64,000 nucleotides of DNA from contig NZ_JABETK010000002.1 of the NCBI RefSeq assembly GCF_013240295.1, forward strand, positions 434,001 through 498,000, in the 5' to 3' direction. Source of the stretch: Neoaquamicrobium sediminum. Lineage in GTDB: Bacteria > Pseudomonadota > Alphaproteobacteria > Rhizobiales > Rhizobiaceae. The position numbers and the translations under genes are program-made. Under the pieces are notes generated by a model that saw only the letters and a program-made list of their open reading frames with translations, was not told the origin of the DNA and searched no databases. Position 1 is the stretch's first letter. Every line of letters starts with the position of its first letter. Below, piece by piece: positions 37,978 through 47,342 of the stretch.

Positions 37978-40538
37978 ATGGCAGGGTTTCCGAAAAAGGC
38001 TAAGGTCGTCATCATCGGGCTCGGCGGCATCGTCGGCGCATCGATCGCGCACCACCTCATCGAGCGCGGCTGGGACGACATCGTCGGCATCGACAAGTCC
38101 GGCATCCCGACGGACATCGGCTCGACGGCGCACGCCTCGGACTTCTGCTACACGACCAGCCACGACTATCTCTCGGTCTGGACGACCCAGTATTCCATCG
38201 ATTTCTTCGAAAAGATGGGTCACTACGCCCGCGTCGGCGGGCTGGAAGTTGCGCGCACCGGCGACGATACCTGGATGGACGAGATCAAGCGCAAGGTCTC
38301 GTCCGCCAAGGCTTTTGGCACCCGCGCGCACCTCGTCACGCCGGAAGAAATCAAGAAGCTGTTCCCCCTGATCGAGCAGGACCAGGTCATGGGCGGCATG
38401 TTCGATCCCGACGCCGGCCTCGTCGTGCCGCGGTCGCAGACGGTTGCCGGCAAGCTGGTCGACGCGGCGGAAAAGTCCGGCAAGCTTAAAGCCTTCGCCA
38501 ACACGCCTGCCCAGTCGCTGATCGTCGAGAATGGCCGTATCAAGGGTGTGGTCACCCATCGAGGCACCATTTACGCCGATCACGTCGTCGTCTGTGCCGG
38601 CATCTGGGGCCGTCTCATCGCGGAAATGATCGGCGAGGATCTGCCGGTCATGCCGGTCGATCACCCGCTCACCTTCTTCGGTCCCTTCAACGAATTCGAG
38701 GGCACGGGCAAGGACATCGGCTATCCGCTGCTGCGCGACCAGGGCAATTCCGCCTACATGCGCGACACCGGCGACCCGAAGACCACCGAGGGCGGCCAGA
38801 TCGAGTGGGGCTACTACGAGACCGACAATCCGCGCCTCTGCCATCCGCGCGACATCCTGGAGAAGGATCAGGCGCGCCTGTCGCCCTCCCAGCGCGACCT
38901 CGACATGGAGCAGATCATCGAGCCTCTGGAGCGCGCCATCGAGCTGACGCCCATCCTCGGCGAACTCGGCTACAACGAAAGCCATTCCTTCAACGGCCTG
39001 CTGCAGGTGTCGGCCGCCGGCGGCCCGTCCTGCGGCGAAAGCCAGAAGGTGAGGGGGCTCTGGTACTGCGTCGCCATCTGGGTCAAGGACGGCCCCGGCT
39101 ACGGCAAGCTTATCGCCGACTGGATGACGGACGGCCGCACCGAGATCGACCACAATTCGATCGACTACGCCCGCTTCTATCCGCATCAGCTTGAGGAAGG
39201 CTTCATCGAGGGCCGCACCCGCGAGGCCGCGCAGAAGATCTATTTCCCCGCCATCCACCCGCGCGAGCCCTATGCGACGGGCCGCAACGTCAAGCGTTCG
39301 CCCTTCTACGAGCGCGAGGTCGAGCTTGGCGGCTATTTCATGGAACTCGGCGGCTGGGAGCGCGCGCACGGCTACGCCGCCAACGAGCACCTGCTCGAAA
39401 AGTATGGCAACCGCGTTCCGGTTCGCGCAAACGAGTGGGACAACCGCCATTTCTGGCGCGTCTCCAACGCCGAGCATCTGGCGATGAGCGAGGATTGCGG
39501 CATCGTCAATCTGTCGCATTTCCACATGGTCGACATAGAGGGCCCCGACCACGTCGCGCTGCTCGAATGGCTGTGCGCTGCCAAGATCGGCGGCGACGGC
39601 AATGTCGGCAAGGGCATCTACACCCACTTCCTCGATGACGAGGGCATGGTGCGCGCCGACTTCACCGTCTTCCGCATGGAAGACCGCTGCCGCCTTGTCA
39701 ACGGCGCGGACGCCGGCCCGCGCGACTTCCACTACATGAAGCGCGTCGCCGAGGATCGCGGCCTCGACGTCACTATCACCGACGTCTCGGAGAAATTCGT
39801 GACCATCGGCATCTGGGGGCCCAACGCCCGCCAGACGCTGAAGAAGGTGGTTGCGGACCCGGCCAGCCTCGATCCAGGAAACTTCCCCTTCGCCGCCATC
39901 AAGCCCATCGAGATCGCCGGCAAGCGTGTGACCGCCTTCCGCATCTCCTATGTCGGCGAGCAGGGCTGGGAGCTGCACATGCGCTACGAGGATGGCCTTG
40001 CCGTCTGGGACGCGCTGCGCACCACCGGCGTCATGGCCTTCGGCGTCGAGACCTACGCCAATTCGCGCCGCATGGAAAAGTCGCTGCGCCTGCAGAACGC
40101 CGACCTTTTGACCCAGTATAATTTGCTGGAGGCCGACCTTGCCCGCCCGAAGGTCAAGGAGGCCGATTTCGCGGCAAGGCGAAGCATCTGGAATACAGGG
40201 CGCGTGACCACCAGCCGGCCATGCTCTGCACGCTGGTGATGAGGGAGAATACCGACAAGGCCGGCGTCGCCCGTTATCCCGTCGGCACCATGCCGGTGCT
40301 TGATCCCGAGACGGGCGAGACGCTGGTCGACGAAGTTGGCCGCCGCTCCTACACCACCTCGGTGGCCTATGGCCCGACCATCGGCAACAACATCGCGCTC
40401 GCTTATCTGCCCTGGGCGTACTGCCAGCAGGGCCGCAAGCTGGCGGTCGAATATTTCGGCGAGACCTACCCGGTCGAGGTCGCAGCCGTCGGTTACCGAC
40501 CGCTCTACGACCCCGAAAACCTCAAGCCGCGGAGCTGA
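37978..40538 (+). CDS. FAD-dependent oxidoreductase with GcvT C-terminus (paralog 3; one frameshift)
   Basis: About 853 residues when repaired. N-terminal DAO domain (VVIIGLGGIVGASIAHHLIERG) then GcvT-like C-terminus (GWERAHGYAANE, RISYVGEQGWELHMRYEDG). It is more distant from the other two: the flavin-attachment segment reads GSTAHASDFCYTT instead of TWHAAG, keeping the His but losing the Trp. Longer than paralogs 1 and 2 by about 35 residues. The frame breaks near 40177 (DFA then GKAKHLEYRARDHQP), one G missing. GGAG at 37964-37967 precedes the ATG. Substrate unknown, probably an N-methylated amino acid or amine. A terminator follows. Confidence 0.83.
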
Positions 40539-40572
40539 CCGGTTCCTTAGCCGGTCGCGAAAACGTGAAGGG

Positions 40573-40599
40573 AAAAGGCCCGGCAGTCCGGGCCTTTTT
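40573..40599 (+). terminator. Rho-independent terminator after FAD/GcvT paralog 3
   Basis: Stem AAAAGGCCCGG paired with CCGGGCCTTTTT around a four-base loop, ending in a T5 tract. Confidence 0.9.
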
Positions 40600-40634
40600 C
40601 TTTCCAACGGCAACGCTTCACCTATCCTGTCGCT

Positions 40635-41456
40635 ATGTCACATGCTGCGCGACTCAAGCTTGCGTTGCAGGCTTGTCTTCCTCTGGCGATGGCTTCCGCC
40701 GCACCCACGGCGGCCCGCGCCGACATCGTCGACGTCGAGCTGATCCTTGCGGTCGACGTCTCGCTCTCCATGTCTCCCGGCGAACTCGCCATCCAGCGTG
40801 ACGGCTACGCGGCCGCGCTCACCAGTCAGCAGGTCATCGACGCCATCCGCGACGGCGTCCACGGCAAGATCGCGATCACCTATGTGGAGTGGGCGGGCGC
40901 CACCGTGCAGCACATCGTGGTTCCATGGACCATCGTCAGCAATCATGAGGAAGCGCAGGCCTTCGCCGAGAAGCTGACGCTGCACCCGCCAAACAGCGCA
41001 CGGCGCACCTCGATCTCCGGCGCGCTGACTTTCGCCGGCGACATGTTCGCCGAAAGCCCCCATCGCGGCATGAAGCGCGTGGTCGACATCTCCGGCGACG
41101 GCCCCAACAATCAGGGCGGGCTGGTCGTCCCCGCCCGCGACGCGCTGGTCGAGCAGGGCATCACCATCAACGGCCTGCCGCTGATGACCACCGGCGGATA
41201 TTCCAGCGTCTACGATCTCGCCAATCTCGATCTCTACTACGAGAACTGCGTCATCGGCGGCCCGGGCGCCTTCATGATCCCGGTCAACGACTGGGACCAG
41301 TTCCCCGAGGCCGTGCGCCGCAAGCTGGTTCTCGAGCTCGCAGGCGGCCAGCCGACTCACGCTCACATCGTCCCCGCCGTCACGCGGGATTCGACCGACT
41401 GCGAGGTCGGCGAGAAGATGTGGCGCGACCGCTCCTGGATGTGGGATAACCGCTAG
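40635..41456 (+). CDS. DUF1194 family exported protein, von Willebrand A-like
   Basis: 273 residues. Signal peptide (LPLAMASAAPTAARADIV) then a domain beginning VELILAVDVSLSMSPGE, whose DVSLS is the DxSxS metal-ion-dependent adhesion motif of vWA domains. DISGDGPNNQGG near residue 155 supplies a further Asp. The C-terminal CEVGEKMWRDRSWMWDNR is conserved in DUF1194. Secreted or periplasmic; likely metal-dependent protein binding, partner unknown. Confidence 0.87.
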   Translation: MSHAARLKLALQACLPLAMASAAPTAARADIVDVELILAVDVSLSMSPGELAIQRDGYAAALTSQQVIDAIRDGVHGKIAITYVEWAGATVQHIVVPWTIVSNHEEAQAFAEKLTLHPPNSARRTSISGALTFAGDMFAESPHRGMKRVVDISGDGPNNQGGLVVPARDALVEQGITINGLPLMTTGGYSSVYDLANLDLYYENCVIGGPGAFMIPVNDWDQFPEAVRRKLVLELAGGQPTHAHIVPAVTRDSTDCEVGEKMWRDRSWMWDNR

Positions 41457-41586
41457 CTTCGCGTCCGGCAGTGCGCGCCACCCGTCATTACCTTGACAAA
41501 TCGCGCCTCCCATGCGCTTTTCCGCGCGAATTTCAGGGCGCGTGATGCGCCTGTTGCAAGCTTCTGACAATCGAAAGACTTTCCCC

Positions 41587-43377
41587 ATGCATCGTTACCG
41601 CAGCCACACCTGCGCACAGTTGAGAAAGGCCGATGTCGGCCAGACCGTCCGCCTGTCGGGCTGGGTCCATCGCGTGCGCGACCACGGCGGCCTGCTGTTC
41701 ATCGACCTGCGCGACCATTACGGCCTTACCCAGGTCGTCGCCGATCCGGATTCGCCGGCATTCTCGATTGCCGAGACCGTGCGCGGCGAGTGGGTCATCC
41801 GCGTCGACGGCGAGGTCAAGGCGCGCACCGCCGAGACCGTCAACGCCAACCTGCCGACCGGCGAGATCGAGATTTTCGCGCGCGACATGGAGGTCCTCTC
41901 CGGCGCCAAGGAGCTGCCGCTGCCGGTCTTCGGCGAGCCGGATTATCCGGAAGACATCCGCCTCAAATATCGCTTCCTCGACCTGCGCCGCGACACGCTG
42001 CACCGCAACCTCGTCCAGCGCACGAAGATCATCGCCGAGATGCGCAGGCGCATGGCCGATGTCGGCTTCACCGAATATTCGACGCCGATCCTCACGGCTT
42101 CCAGCCCCGAGGGCGCGCGCGACTTCCTGGTGCCGAGCCGCATCCACGAGGGCAAGTTCTACGCGCTGCCGCAGGCGCCGCAGATCTATAAGCAGCTCAT
42201 CATGGTCTCAGGCTTCGACCGCTATTTCCAGATCGCGCCCTGCTTCCGCGACGAGGACCCGCGCGCCGACCGCCTGCCGGGCGAGTTCTACCAGCTCGAC
42301 CTCGAGATGAGCTTCGTCGAGCAGGACGACGTTCTGGCAACCATGGAGCCGGTCCTGCGTGGCGTGTTCGAGACCTTCGCCAACGGCAAGCCGGTCACGC
42401 AGTCCTTCCCGCGCATCGCCTATGACGAGGCCATGCGCAAATACGGCTCCGACAAGCCGGACCTGCGCAACCCGATCGTCATGGAAGACGTGTCGGAGCA
42501 TTTCCGCGGCTCGGGCTTCAAGGTCTTCGCCAACATCCTCGCCAACGATGCGAAGGCGCAAGTATGGGCGATCCCGGCGAAGACCGGCGGCAGCCGCGCC
42601 TTCTGCGACCGCATGAACTCGTGGGCGCAGGGCGAAGGCCAGCCGGGGCTGGGCTACATCTTCTGGCGCAAGGAAGGCGAGGCGCTGGAAGGGGCCGGCC
42701 CGCTGGCCAAGAACATCGGCGAGGAGCGCACCGAAGCGATCCGCCAGCAGCTCGGGCTCGATGACGGTGACGCCTGCTTCTTCGTTGCCGGCGACCCGAA
42801 GAAGTTCGTCGCATTTGCCGGTGCCGCGCGCACCCGGGCCGGCGAGGAGCTGAACCTTGTCGACCGCGACCGCTTCGAGCTCTGCTGGATCGTCGATTTC
42901 CCCTTCTACGAATGGAACGAGGACGAGAAGAAGGTCGATTTCGGCCACAATCCGTTCTCCATGCCTCAGGGCGGCATCGAAGCGCTGGAGGGGCAAGATC
43001 CGCTCACGATCAAGGCGTTCCAGTACGACATGGTCTGCAACGGCTTCGAGATCGCATCGGGCGGCATCCGCAACCATCTGCCGGAGACGATGGTGAAAGC
43101 GTTCGAGATCGTCGGCCTCGACAGGCAGACGGTCGAGGATCGCTTCGGCGGCCTCTACCGCGCCTTCCAGTACGGCGCACCGCCCCATGGCGGCATGGCG
43201 GCCGGCGTCGACCGCATCGTCATGTTGCTCACCGGGGCAAAGAACCTGCGCGAGATCACCATGTTCCCGATGAACCAGCAGGCGCAGGACCTGCTGATGA
43301 ACGCACCGGCGGAAGCCTCACCCGCGCAGCTTCGCGAACTGCACCTGCGCACGGTCGTCTCGAAGAAAGACGAGTAG
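41587..43377 (+). CDS. aspS: Aspartyl-tRNA synthetase
   Basis: 596 residues, a bacterial-type class II synthetase. OB-fold anticodon-binding domain ([26 protein letters not shown], residues 18-45), then motif 2 ([19 protein letters not shown] near 220), a GAD insert at about 295-420, and motif 3 with [14 protein letters not shown] near residue 540. Charges tRNA-Asp, and probably also tRNA-Asn as in most alphaproteobacteria. ATG at 41587 gives the conserved start [20 protein letters not shown] at 41493-41498 may be a -35 element, but I see no good -10. Confidence 0.96.
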   Translation: MHRYRSHTCAQLRKADVGQTVRLSGWVHRVRDHGGLLFIDLRDHYGLTQVVADPDSPAFSIAETVRGEWVIRVDGEVKARTAETVNANLPTGEIEIFARDMEVLSGAKELPLPVFGEPDYPEDIRLKYRFLDLRRDTLHRNLVQRTKIIAEMRRRMADVGFTEYSTPILTASSPEGARDFLVPSRIHEGKFYALPQAPQIYKQLIMVSGFDRYFQIAPCFRDEDPRADRLPGEFYQLDLEMSFVEQDDVLATMEPVLRGVFETFANGKPVTQSFPRIAYDEAMRKYGSDKPDLRNPIVMEDVSEHFRGSGFKVFANILANDAKAQVWAIPAKTGGSRAFCDRMNSWAQGEGQPGLGYIFWRKEGEALEGAGPLAKNIGEERTEAIRQQLGLDDGDACFFVAGDPKKFVAFAGAARTRAGEELNLVDRDRFELCWIVDFPFYEWNEDEKKVDFGHNPFSMPQGGIEALEGQDPLTIKAFQYDMVCNGFEIASGGIRNHLPETMVKAFEIVGLDRQTVEDRFGGLYRAFQYGAPPHGGMAAGVDRIVMLLTGAKNLREITMFPMNQQAQDLLMNAPAEASPAQLRELHLRTVVSKKDE

Positions 43378-43430
43378 GTCTGTCGCGCCTAATCCGCTCT
43401 GGAGGCGTGTGATCGACCGCTCGCGCTGCT

Positions 43431-43474
43431 CCCTCATCCTGAGGTGCGAGCGAAGCGAGCCTCGAAGGACGCAC
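43431..43474 (+). repeat. Intergenic palindromic repeat, family B, copy 3
   Basis: 44 bp, CCCTCATCCTGAGGTGCGAG to GAAGGACGCAC, nearly identical to 13921-13964 and 52591-52634. It lies just downstream of aspS and upstream of the AT-rich start-less frame. Confidence 0.88.
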
Positions 43475-43589
43475 GGCCACAGTCCGTTGTAGGTCGCGGA
43501 ACGCTTTTGAGAATACGCTCCGGCGAAGTAGCCGGCGTGGCTTTCGAAAGCCGGTTATCACCGGCCCGCAGCAACGGGGGTGTTTTAGG

Positions 43590-44012
43590 TTCTCATGGTG
43601 GATTGGTGAAAAAGAAAATTTTGTTTCCGAGATTATCAACGCTGAGACTAGGGGCTTATTTGTAAGTTACGCAAAAAGATCCCCAGAATCCGGGTTCGTT
43701 ATTTCTGCAGCAAATGGCCCTTCCGAGGATCCGGTATGGAAAATCAACGCCATCGCGGTCGATTGGATTTTCTACAAGGAGAAGTCGTTTGCCGGAGACT
43801 GTGATAGCGATAGAGTCAAAATAGACGATATAATGAACGATTTGCTCGGAAGTAAAATTATAGCATTTCGAGTATCGGATAATGGAAGGATTCGCATTAT
43901 TTTCTCGGAAGATCGATATGTCGATATCACTATACCTAATGCAGATGATGATCTGTATTGGGTAATAGGACGTGTCGAGCGGTGGATTTTGCATTTGGCC
44001 GGGATGGCATGA
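43590..44012 (+). pseudogene. AT-rich orphan frame without a start codon (5'-truncated gene?)
   Basis: About 140 codons read without a stop: FSWWIGEKENFVSEIINAET, then GLFVSYAKRSPESGFVISAA, then WKINAIAVDWIFYKEKSFAG, ending WVIGRVERWILHLAGMA. The product is acidic with alternating hydrophobic strands, protein-like, and uses A/T-ending codons unlike the neighbours. No ATG, GTG or TTG lies near the beginning of this frame; the frame stays open upstream towards repeat B copy 3. Either the 5' end was lost or a frameshift hides the start. I recognise no family. Small acidic proteins like this are often immunity proteins, but that is speculation. Confidence 0.5.
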
Positions 44013-44106
44013 GATTCACGGATCTCGGACGGGTGCGTGGGTTGTAGCCCGCGTGAGTTTTCTTGGGGCGCGCGAGGTTGTCAGTCCGGAAGCATGGAAA
44101 GCCGCG

Positions 44107-44901
44107 TCAGGTGTCCACCGCCACCCTTCTGCCCACCCCCGCACCGCGCTCGTCGGCGCGCAACGTCAGCACCGACACGCCGGAAGCTGTCACCGCCACG
44201 GTGTGCTCGAACTGCGCGGAGAGCGAGCCGTCCCGCGTCACCACCGTCCAGCCGTCGTCCTGCGTCTTCACGCTTCGCCGGCCGCGGTTGAGCATCGGCT
44301 CGATGGTGAAGACCATGCCCTCGCGCAGCACCGTGCCGGTTCCGGGCTTGCCGAAATGCGGCACCTGCGGTTCCTCGTGCATCTCCCGCCCGATACCGTG
44401 CCCGCAGAACTCGCGCACCACCGAATAGCCGTTTCGCTTGGCGTGCCGCTCGATCGCCCAGCCGACATCGCCGAGCGTCGCGCTCGGCCGCACCGCGCCG
44501 ATGCCCAACCACAGCGCCTCGTAGGTGGTTTGCACCAGCCGTCTGGCCGCCGGGTTCACGTCGCCGACGAGGTATGTCTTGCTGGAATCGGCGATATAGC
44601 CGTCCTTTTCCAGCGTGATGTCGAGATTGACGATGTCACCATCCCGAAGCACGTCCGCCTGCGAAGGCACCCCGTGGCAGACCACCTCGTTGATCGAGGA
44701 ATTCAGCACGAAGCCGTAGCCATATTGTCCCTTGCTCGCAGGGCGCGCCTTGAGGTCGTCGACGATGAAGTGCTCGACCATATCGTTGATATCGAGCGTC
44801 GATTTGCCGGCCAGCGGCGTGCGGTCCAGCAGCTCGAACACCGACGCCAGCAGCCGGCCGGACGCGGCCAGCAGCACCATTTCCTTCGGCGTCTTGATCA
44901 C
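44107..44901 (-). CDS. map: Methionine aminopeptidase, type I
   Basis: 264 residues, M24 fold. Metal ligands D94, D105, H168, E201 and E232 and the catalytic H76 (NEVVCHGVPS) are all present. Removes the initiator Met from nascent chains. The start is GTG at 44901, whose GTGA overlaps the stop of the ParD-like gene, so the two are translationally coupled. This linkage to an antitoxin-like gene, rather than to ribosomal or secretion genes, suggests an accessory paralog. No N-terminal zinc-finger or SH3-motif extension. Confidence 0.93.
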   Translation of the reverse strand: MIKTPKEMVLLAASGRLLASVFELLDRTPLAGKSTLDINDMVEHFIVDDLKARPASKGQYGYGFVLNSSINEVVCHGVPSQADVLRDGDIVNLDITLEKDGYIADSSKTYLVGDVNPAARRLVQTTYEALWLGIGAVRPSATLGDVGWAIERHAKRNGYSVVREFCGHGIGREMHEEPQVPHFGKPGTGTVLREGMVFTIEPMLNRGRRSVKTQDDGWTVVTRDGSLSAQFEHTVAVTASGVSVLTLRADERGAGVGRRVAVDT

Positions 44902-45122
44902 GCGTCACCCATAGCCAGCGCCGGCGCCGAAACGCCCGCCGAGTTCATCTCGCGCTGGATGATCTCCGAGAAGCTGAGCGTCGGGTTGGTCTCGCACAGC
45001 ATGCCGATCTTGATCCAGAAAACGGCCTGCGCGTTGATCGACCGGCACGATACCTTGCTGGCCCTGCGCAATTGCTCATGCAGGTCGTCGTCAATGTTCA
45101 CGATGCCCACTGAAGTCTCCAT
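44898..45122 (-). CDS. ParD-like antitoxin-family protein
   Basis: 74 residues: METSVGIVNIDDDLHEQLRRA then CRSINAQAVFWIKIGMLCETNPTLSF. It has the ribbon-helix-helix shape and the length of the ParD-like family. No ParE toxin gene follows; map does, in overlap. The ATG at 45122 falls inside an ATATATG/CATATAT inverted repeat, fitting autoregulation. The longer upstream frame is rejected for that reason. The role could be antitoxin-like control of map expression. Confidence 0.82.
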   Translation of the reverse strand: METSVGIVNIDDDLHEQLRRASKVSCRSINAQAVFWIKIGMLCETNPTLSFSEIIQREMNSAGVSAPALAMGDA

Positions 45123-45148
45123 ATATGATTCGTATATGAAGCATATAT
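45121..45148. promoter_or_regulatory. Inverted repeat at the parD-like start, candidate operator
   Basis: ATATATG (45121-45127) and CATATAT (45142-45148) flank a TTC..GAA core (45129-45140), in the only AT-rich stretch near the divergent parD-like/pcp starts. Typical of ribbon-helix-helix operators with repeated TATATG half-sites. Confidence 0.55.
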
Positions 45149-45272
45149 TAAATCCGGCCTGGAAAGCCAAGACCGCCGGCGGGTCTTCCGGCAGTAAATG
45201 GCGCCGGTCGCAGGCCGTTCGAACCCAGCGCAAATTTGATTGGCTTTGGTTGCGTGCAGGCTATAGTGGCTC

Positions 45273-45905
45273 GTGTTCACGCGCCCGCCACGCATCCTCG
45301 TCACAGGTTTCTCGGTGTTTCCCGGCGCGCCGGTCAACCCGACCGAGGCGCTTGCCGGCATTCTTAATGACGAGCCGCCGGCAGGCGTCGATGCGTTTCG
45401 CGCCGATGTGCTGGCCGTCGAGTACGCGACGATCGCGGACCGCCTGTCGGCGATCGGCCGCGAGTTCCTGCCGGACATCGCTATCCATTTCGGGCTCGCG
45501 CGGGAGTGCAGCGGTTTCCGGCTGGAGCGCGTTGCCCGCAACAGCCATGACGGCGCGCGCCCCGACCAGTCGGGTGCGCTGCCTTCGGCCGTGCGCGTCT
45601 GTGCCGGTCCGGACCGGCTCGCCTCGACCCTGCCGCTCGAGCTCATCGCCGAGCATCTCGAAGGGGCCGGCCTGCCTGTCGAATGGTCCGACGATGCCGG
45701 CGGCTATCTCTGCAACACCGTCTTCACGCTGTCTGCCGCCCACGCCTGCGATGGCCTGCGGCCCGTCATGGCGGGTTTCGTGCACGTGCCGCCGCTGAAG
45801 GAAGCGGAACCGGACCACGCGGCCGCAATGGCCATCGACGATCTCGTCGCTGGCGCCCACATCGTCATCGCCGCCTGCATCGACGAATGGAACGTCCGCG
45901 CCTGA
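45273..45905 (+). CDS. pcp: Pyroglutamyl-peptidase I (C15)
   Basis: 210 residues. The catalytic triad is visible: E85 (FRLERVARN), C147 (GGYLCNTVF) and H171 (AGFVHVPPL). Cytoplasmic cysteine peptidase that removes N-terminal pyroglutamate from peptides. The start is GTG at 45273. Divergent from the parD-like gene; a strong terminator follows at 45911. Confidence 0.92.
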   Translation: MFTRPPRILVTGFSVFPGAPVNPTEALAGILNDEPPAGVDAFRADVLAVEYATIADRLSAIGREFLPDIAIHFGLARECSGFRLERVARNSHDGARPDQSGALPSAVRVCAGPDRLASTLPLELIAEHLEGAGLPVEWSDDAGGYLCNTVFTLSAAHACDGLRPVMAGFVHVPPLKEAEPDHAAAMAIDDLVAGAHIVIAACIDEWNVRA

Positions 45906-45910
45906 AAATG

Positions 45911-45938
45911 AAAGGCCCGGTCTGAACCGGGCCTTTTT
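45911..45938. terminator. Rho-independent terminator between convergent genes
   Basis: Stem AAAGGCCCGG / CCGGGCCTTT with a six-base loop and T5 on the + strand. It ends pcp and may partly serve the converging gene at 45941. Confidence 0.9.
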
Positions 45939-45940
45939 CG

Positions 45941-47123
45941 TCAGTCGTTGGCGGTGACGGTCACGCCCAGCGTCTTCGTCAGCTCTTTCGGCGCGCTCAT
46001 GGCGCCGGCTGCGATCAGCGCGAAAGGCACCGGGGCAGGCGGGGCGGCGGTGATGCGCAGGCTCTGCGGGTCATCGAGGAAGGCGGAGACCGCCTGCGTG
46101 ATCTTGGCCGTCAGGTCCGGGTCGCCGAGCTGGGCCAGCACGAAGGGCAGGATCGCCTTTGCCTGGTTGGCGACGTCGCTTGCGCTCATGTTCTGCTGCG
46201 CGGCGACAAAGTCCAGCACCTTGCCGGTGAGCGAGTCGTCGTCGAACGCGATCTCGGCGCGGTTGAACGAGAGCTGCTGCGCCAGCCCCAGCATGGCCAT
46301 GCCCTGGGCCGATTTGTCGCCGTCGGGGTTGGCGAGCGTCTGCTGCTGGAGTTCGCGCAGCGACGCGATGAAATCGGGCGTGTAGCCGGCCAGGTCGAAC
46401 GACAGGCCGAATGTGCCTGCACCGTCCACGGTTACGTCGTATTGCGAAAGCTCGATGCGGCCGTCCGTCGGCCGCCAGCTTCCCTCCATCTCCAGATAGC
46501 CCTGCAGTTCCTCGTAGCCTAGCGCCTGCATGATGGCGCGCTGCTGCGGCTCCAGGAACGAAAGGTTGACGGTGAACCCATCGGCCCCGCCGGTGAACGA
46601 CATCGGCTCACCGGCCTCGCCCGCGGTGACTTCCGCCTGGAGGTCGGTGAGGCTGAAAATCTCGTTGCCCTGCGCGGCGACGCTCATCGAAGCGACGGCG
46701 ATCGTCTCGTAGAACAGGAAACCGCCATAGGCGTCGCGGTCTTCCTCGCTGGGCAGCAGCAGGCCGGTCATCTCGACGCCTTCGACCGCCACCGAGCCGC
46801 CGTCGTTCGACATCGAATATTCGTCCGCCTCCAGGCGCTCGATCCTGTAGCCCGTATCGACTTCCGAGATGCCGCTGAGCGTGATGTCGCTGATCGGGGT
46901 CGACTTGCCGTCGACCGTGACCGTGACGCCCGAGAGCACGGCGTCGTCGCCGCTGATGTCGGCACTCGCCCAGTCGAGCGTCACGCCCTGGTCGGTCGGC
47001 GCTCAGCGCCTTCAGCCGGTCCAGCGCCTCCTCGACCGCCTGCGCGGATGCGCCGGTCACGGCGAGGCCGCCGAACAGGGTGGAGAGCGCAAGTGCCCGC
47101 AATTGCTTATGGATTATCGACAT
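45941..47123 (-). CDS. Exported protein of about 393 residues, function unknown (one frameshift)
   Basis: Signal peptide MSIIHKQLRALALSTLFGGLAVTGASAQ, then repeated beta-type blocks (SGVTVTVDGKSTPISDITLSG; AEVTAGEAGEPMSFTGGADGF; ELSQYDVTVDGAGTFGLSFDL), a helical stretch (LRELQQQTLANPDGDKSAQGMAMLG) and a C-terminus ending GAMSAPKELTKTLGVTVTAND. Probably periplasmic or an outer-membrane-associated beta-rich protein. The frame breaks near 47003, where one C is extra (LSAD then DQGVTLDWASAD). No family named with confidence. Confidence 0.78.
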
Positions 47124-47342
47124 GGATCATTCCTTGAAAAAACCGTGTTGCCCGGCGCCGCACCCAACCGGGTGCCGCGAAGCGTGACATCGCGGCAAGA
47201 TTGACTTATTTCGCCTGGAACGCAAATCAAAGCGGCCCGGCTCGCGTTTCTGTGTAAACGGTCGGTTTCGTCTCCTGCCGCCGCCTGCGGCGCGAGGCGA
47301 TTGCGGCTTGCCCCGAATCACCCGCTCAAGTAACCGGATTTC

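Noticed and set aside
37939..39978. 679-codon open frame on the - strand inside FAD/GcvT paralog 3
   Set aside because: Antisense shadow of a conserved gene with no independent start signal or domain.
41493..41520. TTGACA promoter for aspS
   Set aside because: A good -35 is present but no acceptable -10 is found at 16-18 bases, so it is mentioned only in the aspS entry.
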